Shown piece by piece: positions 59,229-64,000 of a stretch of 64,000 nucleotides of DNA. The stretch is from G963668605 sp963668605 (GTDB taxonomy: Bacteria; Acidobacteriota; Terriglobia; Bryobacterales; Bryobacteraceae): positions 2,976,001 through 3,040,000 of the forward strand of contig OY764903.1 in the NCBI GenBank assembly GCA_963668605.1. The letters are read 5' to 3'. Positions within the stretch are counted from its first letter, which is position 1. The number at the start of each line of letters is the position of its first letter. Below the pieces are notes generated by a model. That model was not told the DNA's origin and did no database searches. It was given only the letters and a program-made list of their open reading frames with translations. A program made the position numbers and the translations under genes.

Positions 59229-59642
59229 GTGCATCGCGGACGGTTTTTGGCGCTCCTGTTTGCCGGCGTCTCGCTTCGCGCCGGAACGTCGGTGGAGTCT
59301 CTGCGCGGATTGCTGGCAGAGAGCGCGGACGCAATACCTGCGCTGAAATTGCCGGACGGCAAGCTGGTCCGCGCCGACGGTGACACGCCAACCCAGGGCG
59401 TTTTGCGCGACAAGCGGCTGCGGGGCGCCGATATGGAGTTGTTGGGGCGCCTCGACGCGCGCGGCACTTTTATCGTCGACCCGATTCACACGCGCTCCAT
59501 CTTCGTTTACAAGGACGGCAAGCGGCTGATGGTCACTTACTGGTGCGACGTTTGCGCCATCCGGACCTACTCGCCTGGGATATGCTGGTGTTGCCAGCAA
59601 GAGACCGCACTCGACCTGCGCGAACGGGACGACCAACCATGA
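59229..59642 (+). CDS. Small exported protein with a Cys-rich C-terminus
   Basis: A 137-residue protein from GTG 59229. It has a short signal-like start (GRFLALLFAGVSLRAG) and ends with YWCDVCAIRTYSPGICWCCQ, four or five Cys that could bind zinc or form disulfides. The middle (RGTFIVDPIHTRSIFVYKDG) predicts beta-structure. I do not recognise the family. It overlaps the aldose epimerase start as ATGA, so its expression is coupled to that gene. Confidence 0.6.
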   Translation: MHRGRFLALLFAGVSLRAGTSVESLRGLLAESADAIPALKLPDGKLVRADGDTPTQGVLRDKRLRGADMELLGRLDARGTFIVDPIHTRSIFVYKDGKRLMVTYWCDVCAIRTYSPGICWCCQQETALDLRERDDQP

Positions 59643-60673
59643 TTCGACACGCACTGCCGCTGATTCTGATTCCCTTTATGTCACAAGCTCAAAACTACAC
59701 AGCCACGCGCGCCAGCGTCGATGGCATCGAAGTGATCCGCCTCGGGGATGCCGCCCGCAAGACGGTGGTCTCCATCGTTCCTTCGCTCGGACACAATGCC
59801 TACGAGATGAAGGTGAACGGAAAGAACATCCTCTGGTCGCCATACCAGAGCCTGAAAGAGTTGAAGGACAAGCCCGCGCAATTGGGCAATCCCTTCCTGT
59901 CGCCATGGGTGAACCGCATCGTTGGCGATTCCTACTGGGCCAACGGCAAAAAGTATCAGCTCAATCCGGAGTTGAAGAACTTCCGTTATGATCCCTACCA
60001 CCAGCCGATACACGGCCTCGTCGTCTATGCCAGCGACTGGAAGGTCGTGAGTCTAAAAGCTGAAGCGGGTTCGGCGTCGGTCACCAGCCGGCTGGAGTTC
60101 TGGCGGCATCCCGATTGGATGGCACAGTTCCCGTTCGCGCACACGTTGGAGATGACCTACCGTCTGGCGGACGGCGTGCTCGAAGTGGAGACGGCGATCG
60201 AAAATCACTCCACGGACCCGATGCCGCTCTCGCTCGGCTACCATACCTACTACCGGATCGACGACGCACCGCGCGACGACTGGAAGATTCACATCGCAGC
60301 TCGCGAGCATGTACTGTTGTCGAAAACGCTTGTGCCCACCGGGGAGCGCGCACCTGTCACTGTGGCCGATCCGCAGCCGCTGCGCGGCACGCAGTTCGAC
60401 GATGTGTACACAAATCTGTCACGGGGCAAGGACGGACGCGCGGAGTTCTGGGTGCAAGGCAAACAACAGAAGATCGCGGTGACCTACGGGCCGAAGTTCG
60501 ATGTCGGTGTCGTGTATGCGCCAGAGGGCCGCGATTTTGTCTGCTTCGAACCGATGGTCGGAATTACGAACGCCTTCAATCTGGCACACGAGGGAGTCTA
60601 TAAGCAGCTTCAGTCCGTGGCTCCGGGAGGAACATGGCGGGAGAGTTTCTGGATCAAAACGGCGGGCTATTGA
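59639..60673 (+). CDS. Exported aldose 1-epimerase-like protein
   Basis: A 344-residue protein from ATG 59639 with a signal peptide (HALPLILIPFMSQAQ). The galactose-mutarotase fold is supported by ILWSPYQSLKEL near the start, NHSTDPMPLSLGYHTYYRID with the catalytic-site His, and FVCFEPMVGITNAFNLAHEG with the likely general-base Glu. It would interconvert alpha and beta anomers of aldoses or act on a related sugar in the periplasm. It probably ends an operon starting at the DAHP synthase gene. Confidence 0.85.
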   Translation: MIRHALPLILIPFMSQAQNYTATRASVDGIEVIRLGDAARKTVVSIVPSLGHNAYEMKVNGKNILWSPYQSLKELKDKPAQLGNPFLSPWVNRIVGDSYWANGKKYQLNPELKNFRYDPYHQPIHGLVVYASDWKVVSLKAEAGSASVTSRLEFWRHPDWMAQFPFAHTLEMTYRLADGVLEVETAIENHSTDPMPLSLGYHTYYRIDDAPRDDWKIHIAAREHVLLSKTLVPTGERAPVTVADPQPLRGTQFDDVYTNLSRGKDGRAEFWVQGKQQKIAVTYGPKFDVGVVYAPEGRDFVCFEPMVGITNAFNLAHEGVYKQLQSVAPGGTWRESFWIKTAGY

Positions 60674-60696
60674 GAGAGTGCCGGTAGACGACGTAA

Positions 60697-60771
60697 TGCC
60701 AACCGCGCCGCTAGAGCAGCGGGCACGGTTGGCATACAACACATTGTGTGCGGGCTCTCCCCGTTGGGGAG
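60697..60771. terminator. Candidate bidirectional terminator hairpins between convergent genes
   Basis: TGCCAACCG (60697-60705) pairs with CGGTTGGCA (60726-60734), and GGCTCTCCCC with GGGGAGCC forms a second hairpin at 60753-60772. They fill the 104-bp gap between the converging epimerase and skp genes. There is no long T-run, so termination may need Rho or be inefficient. Confidence 0.4.
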
Positions 60772-60777
60772 CCGCGG

Positions 60778-61383
60778 CTACTTCTTCGGAGCGGCTGCGG
60801 GCTTCGCGGCAGTCGGCTTCGGAGCCGCTGCCGGAGCAGCTACGTTCGAGCCCGGTGTCTGCCCGTCGTACAACTTGACGATATCGCCGGTAATGTCGAT
60901 CTGATTCGTCGCATAGAGCACGGGCGTCTGCGGCGAGCTGACATCAAGGACCAGCGTATAGTTGTTCTCGCGCGCGTACTTGTCGATGATGGCCATTATC
61001 TTCTGGCCCAGGTCCTGCAGAATCTTCTGCTGATCCTGTTCGAACTCCGCCTGCGCGTCTTCGAGGTCGCGGTTGAGCGCCTTCGTATTCTGGTCGATAT
61101 CGCGAACCAGCTTTTCGCGAGCCTCGGTGGTCATCGTGTTGCCACCCTTGTTGAGCTTGTCGCGGAGTTGGTTAATCTGGTTCTGCTTCCCCTCGAGTTC
61201 CCGCTGCTTCGGGGCTCGCTTGGCATCCAGTTCCTGGGCGGCCTTCTGCCCGTCCCGGGTGCCTACCAAGGCAGCCTGGATGTTGATGACGCCGACTTTG
61301 GTAGGCGGCGCGCCAGCTTGGCCGAAAGCCAGCGCTGTCAGTCCCACCGCGAGGGCGGGCAACATGAGAATCTTCTTATTCAC
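60778..61383 (-). CDS. skp: Periplasmic chaperone Skp/OmpH
   Basis: About 201 residues from GTG 61383, with AGGAGTT upstream; an in-frame ATG at 61449 overlaps the BamA end region and is unlikely. It has a signal peptide (ILMLPALAVGLTALAFG), the opening strand KVGVINIQAALVGTRDGQKA, a long charged coiled coil (residues about 55-130) and the closing strand NYTLVLDVSSPQTPVLYATN. A low-complexity Pro/Ala/Lys tail follows. Skp holds unfolded outer-membrane proteins for BamA, whose gene lies 66 bp upstream on the same strand. Confidence 0.9.
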   Translation of the reverse strand: MNKKILMLPALAVGLTALAFGQAGAPPTKVGVINIQAALVGTRDGQKAAQELDAKRAPKQRELEGKQNQINQLRDKLNKGGNTMTTEAREKLVRDIDQNTKALNRDLEDAQAEFEQDQQKILQDLGQKIMAIIDKYARENNYTLVLDVSSPQTPVLYATNQIDITGDIVKLYDGQTPGSNVAAPAAAPKPTAAKPAAAPKK

Positions 61384-61449
61384 TCTTCGAACTCCTGAAT
61401 TTTCTACTACTTCAAAATTGTAAAGCCTGAGCCATGCCGCTGTCAGCAC

Positions 61450-64000
61450 CTAGAAAGTGCGGCTGATGGTAAACCGGAACGTTTTCGCCTTTTCAAAGAA
61501 CGGCGCGACTTGTGCTGCCGTACCAAGCGCCTGCACATAAGTTCTCTGATTCGGGAAGAACGAGCGGTCCATCACGAGCGGCGGCGACAACAGTTCATTG
61601 ACTCTCGTCGGGTTGTAGGCCCAATAGAGACGGAACGGAGCGTTCACGACAGGCATCATGATTTGCAGCTCAAGTCCCGTGGAAGTGCGGATCGCCTGCG
61701 TCCCCTTCGCGATGGGCACGCGATCAGTAAACCCGGCCTGCGGGAACTGGGCGTTCAACTCATTGACCCGACCCTGATTGATACGCAACTGGCTTCGGAA
61801 TGAAGCCCGGTTCATGCCGGCGTCGAAGAACGCCGCGAGCGTCACCGGTCCCACGATGGGAATGCGGTACTCGAAATTCGTCACAGCCTGCGTATCGCCG
61901 CCCGGGAACGTGAGCTGGTACATCGGATAGGACTGGGTCACGGCGACAAAAGACTGGACGCCGTCGACGAGCACTTTCTGAGTACGTGGAGATCCGTCGT
62001 TGTTGAGAACCTGGACCGACCCTTGGCTTGGCACGTAGGCGATCGGGCTGATGCCCCAGATTTCGAATCCGCGCACATCCTGCTCGCCGCCCATGAAGAT
62101 GCGGTTGAACGGGGGTGCGACCTTGCCGCCATAGCCGATGATCATGCGTCCCATCGCACGCCCGCCAATGACGTGGCCCTTCTTGAGTCCGGCGCGGAAA
62201 TACTTAGCTTCCATCGTGGGCTCCAACATGTTCACATTGCCGCCGAGGAAGCTGCCGGCAAAGCGTGTCGAAAAGAACAGGCTGCGGCCGCGCGAAGGCG
62301 TGATGGGATGGTCGATCGTGTTGTAGGTGTAGGACGGTGTGACGCTGCTGGTTTTGATGCCGGTCAACGAGTTCGGGCCGTCGAGGCCCTGGAAGTTGAT
62401 GTAGTTGAAGTAGTTCGTCGAGGCCGTGGTCAGCGTGCGGTACTTCGATTTGTCGAGTCCATACGTAAGGCCGATGCGAGCAAAACTGCGCTTCAGAGGG
62501 TAACTCATGTACGCGGTGAAGCCGGTCGAATTCGATACGTAGTTGAGCAGGTTGTCCTTGCCGAGCGAATCATAAAGCGGCAACAGGTTGCGGCCCGAAA
62601 GCAGCGATACTTCGCGGCCCTGGTCGTAGTTGAAGCGTTGCGTATAGACCGTAAAGCCCGTAGTGATGGGCTTGTCGAACAGATACGGCTCGGTGAAGCC
62701 GAAAGTGACATCGCGGATGCGATCACCCATCTGGGACGAGATGCTCAGCGTTTCGCCGACGCCCAGGAAATTGTTGGTGGAGTATCCGAAGCTGACGAAA
62801 CTGCCCGAGATACCCGACACGCCGCCGCTGAGTTGCACGGAGTTCTTCCCGCGCTCCTTCACCTTGAGCGTAATGTCTACCGTGTTGTTCTTGGTGTCGC
62901 GCTCGATCTTGGCCGCCTCCTGCTCCTTCAACACTTCGAAGTAGCCGAGCTGGTTGAGACGCAGAATGCTCAGATCCCACAATCGCGTGTTAAACAGGTC
63001 GCCCTCATTCAAAAGCACTTCGCGGCGGATGACCTTGTCGCGCGTCGTGGTGTTGCCCGAGAAGTCGATGCGCCGTACGAAGAACTGCTTACCTTCGTCG
63101 AAGTTCAGCGTCAAGTCAATCTTGTCGGTTCCGGGTTGCGGGTCGAAGCTTGGCTCGGAGACGAAATCGATGAAACCAAATTCACCATACAATTTGCGCA
63201 ACTGCTCGAAGCCCTTGCGCAATTTGGCGGTCGAGAAGATGTCGCCCTCGCCCATGCCGAAGATCGGACGCATCAGCGTCTCGGGCGTACGGAAAAACTT
63301 CACGCCGACGAAATTGATTTTATTGAGGGTATACTTGCGGCCTTCCTCGACGGGAATGGTGATGTCGGCGCGCTTGCCCGGCTTGTTGGGATAGAACAGC
63401 GGAATCCGGAACCGCCCGCCGCCGACATCGCGCGTGGTCACCGTCTGGTCGAGCGTGCGCGCGGTGAAGTAACCGTTCTGCTGGTAATAATCGCGAATAC
63501 GGTCCTTGTCTTCTTCGAGTTTGGTCGCATCGAACGATTTCGCGAACATGTTCTCGAGAAGGAGCGAATACGGAATGCCGATGGGCCGTAGATTCTTCAT
63601 CGCACGGCGCACAACCCGGTCGCTAAAAACCTTGTTGTTCTGAATCTCGATGTTGCCGACCTTGACCTTGGGGCCTTCGGTGACCTTGAAGGTTATTTCG
63701 AGCGACGACGGCGGAATCTGCCGGACATCCGGCTCGACGGTCGCAAACTGGCGCCCGCGCTCGGACAGGTACTCCTTCAGAACGTTGGCGGCTCGCTGCA
63801 CTTTGTTCGGATCGTACTGCGATTCAACGCTCAGCCCGACCTTTCGTTCTTTGAAGCGATCGAGAATTTCCGACACCGTGATCGACTTCATGCCGTCGTA
63901 TTTGATCGAGCGCACGACGCGCCGCTCCGTAAGCACGAAGCGAATGATCCAGCCCGCATTGCCCGCCTCACGTTCCATACGGATGTCGTCGAAGCGTCCT
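61450..64000 (-). CDS. bamA: Outer-membrane assembly factor BamA (5' end outside the window)
   Basis: The reading frame runs past the window edge, since GRFDDIRM precedes the first Met at 63978. At least 850 residues are visible. Several POTRA domains occupy the N-terminal half (for example VRSIKYDGMKSITVSEILDR and FKVTEGPKVKVGNIEIQNNK), then the 16-strand barrel with the conserved GGEQDVRGFEIWG loop motif and the terminal strand FRFTISRTF ending in Phe. It folds and inserts beta-barrel proteins in the outer membrane. Linkage bamA-skp is conserved in many diderm bacteria. Confidence 0.95.
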   Translation of the reverse strand, partial: GRFDDIRMEREAGNAGWIIRFVLTERRVVRSIKYDGMKSITVSEILDRFKERKVGLSVESQYDPNKVQRAANVLKEYLSERGRQFATVEPDVRQIPPSSLEITFKVTEGPKVKVGNIEIQNNKVFSDRVVRRAMKNLRPIGIPYSLLLENMFAKSFDATKLEEDKDRIRDYYQQNGYFTARTLDQTVTTRDVGGGRFRIPLFYPNKPGKRADITIPVEEGRKYTLNKINFVGVKFFRTPETLMRPIFGMGEGDIFSTAKLRKGFEQLRKLYGEFGFIDFVSEPSFDPQPGTDKIDLTLNFDEGKQFFVRRIDFSGNTTTRDKVIRREVLLNEGDLFNTRLWDLSILRLNQLGYFEVLKEQEAAKIERDTKNNTVDITLKVKERGKNSVQLSGGVSGISGSFVSFGYSTNNFLGVGETLSISSQMGDRIRDVTFGFTEPYLFDKPITTGFTVYTQRFNYDQGREVSLLSGRNLLPLYDSLGKDNLLNYVSNSTGFTAYMSYPLKRSFARIGLTYGLDKSKYRTLTTASTNYFNYINFQGLDGPNSLTGIKTSSVTPSYTYNTIDHPITPSRGRSLFFSTRFAGSFLGGNVNMLEPTMEAKYFRAGLKKGHVIGGRAMGRMIIGYGGKVAPPFNRIFMGGEQDVRGFEIWGISPIAYVPSQGSVQVLNNDGSPRTQKVLVDGVQSFVAVTQSYPMYQLTFPGGDTQAVTNFEYRIPIVGPVTLAAFFDAGMNRASFRSQLRINQGRVNELNAQFPQAGFTDRVPIAKGTQAIRTSTGLELQIMMPVVNAPFRLYWAYNPTRVNELLSPPLVMDRSFFPNQRTYVQALGTAAQVAPFFEKAKTFRFTISRTF

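Noticed and set aside
62023..63591. Open frame of 522 codons opposite bamA
   Set aside because: Antisense to a conserved essential gene, with no recognisable domain or start signal.
1..64000. CRISPR arrays, tRNA and rRNA genes
   Set aside because: No regularly spaced direct repeats, cloverleaf-like GTTCGAATC blocks or rRNA signatures were noticed on reading; a covariance-model scan would be needed to exclude a tRNA fully.

Overview
The window is a GC-rich chromosomal segment that looks like a soil Acidobacteriota genome, most likely of the Bryobacterales / Candidatus Solibacter type. That placement is an inference. It rests on the mix of Tat-exported Gfo/Idh oxidoreductases with a DUF1080 protein, sulfatases, carboxypeptidase-regulatory-like TonB receptors, GH10 and GH50-like enzymes, an IS1634-type element and a frameshifted REP-associated transposase, together with core genes (bamA-skp, ispG, thrB, clpS, DAHP synthase).

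Layout. 1-7.6 kb is a polysaccharide-degradation and accessory zone: a pentapeptide-repeat protein, a GH50-like secreted hydrolase, a sulfatase fragment, a beta-propeller/PHP (DUF3604) protein, the orphan tail of a second hydrolase and an intact sulfatase. 7.7-15.0 kb is a tightly overlapping surface-polysaccharide operon: flippase, polymerase/ligase, three GT4 glycosyltransferases, a methyltransferase and a phosphoglycosyl transferase. A sialate O-acetylesterase follows, then a frameshifted RAYT transposase between two perfect 25-bp inverted REP-like repeats. At 17.3-20.2 kb a NagB-like gene is split by a 1922-bp IS that has duplicated CTAG. An apparently identical inverted copy lies at 32.9-34.8 kb.

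The 13 kb between the IS copies holds a Gfo/Idh-DUF1080 operon, a three-gene RND efflux operon, a GAF-GAF sigma54 activator and a STAS-TetR pair. Beyond the second IS there is a decayed gene start, two more STAS genes with an unknown partner, and a B12-type radical SAM protein. A palindrome of the form TGCCG(A)-N-(T)CGGCA recurs in the three intergenic regions of this zone, and GG-N10-GC sigma54-like promoters lie next to it. I read this as one sigma54 regulon.

38-48.4 kb carries a five-repeat PPC-like secreted protein, a GH10 xylanase, DUF2203, a YjbQ-family protein, a small CxxC protein with a His-rich TonB receptor, IspG, homoserine kinase and a second Gfo/Idh enzyme. 48.6-55.3 kb is a complete group-3b-like [NiFe] hydrogenase operon (beta, gamma, delta, alpha, protease, HypF). 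Then come ClpS, a duplicated hairpin repeat, and a DAHP synthase gene.

The best candidate for an undescribed system is the DAHP synthase leader. A 17-residue peptide, MLKSVAYSFSYRFWPLA, has five aromatic residues (Y, F, Y, F, W). It is followed by mutually exclusive antiterminator and intrinsic-terminator stems just before the gene, which is the layout of a ribosome-mediated attenuator sensing aromatic amino acids. The window ends with a PfkB kinase, an aldose epimerase, and skp with a truncated bamA on the minus strand. I saw no rRNA, tRNA or CRISPR array.
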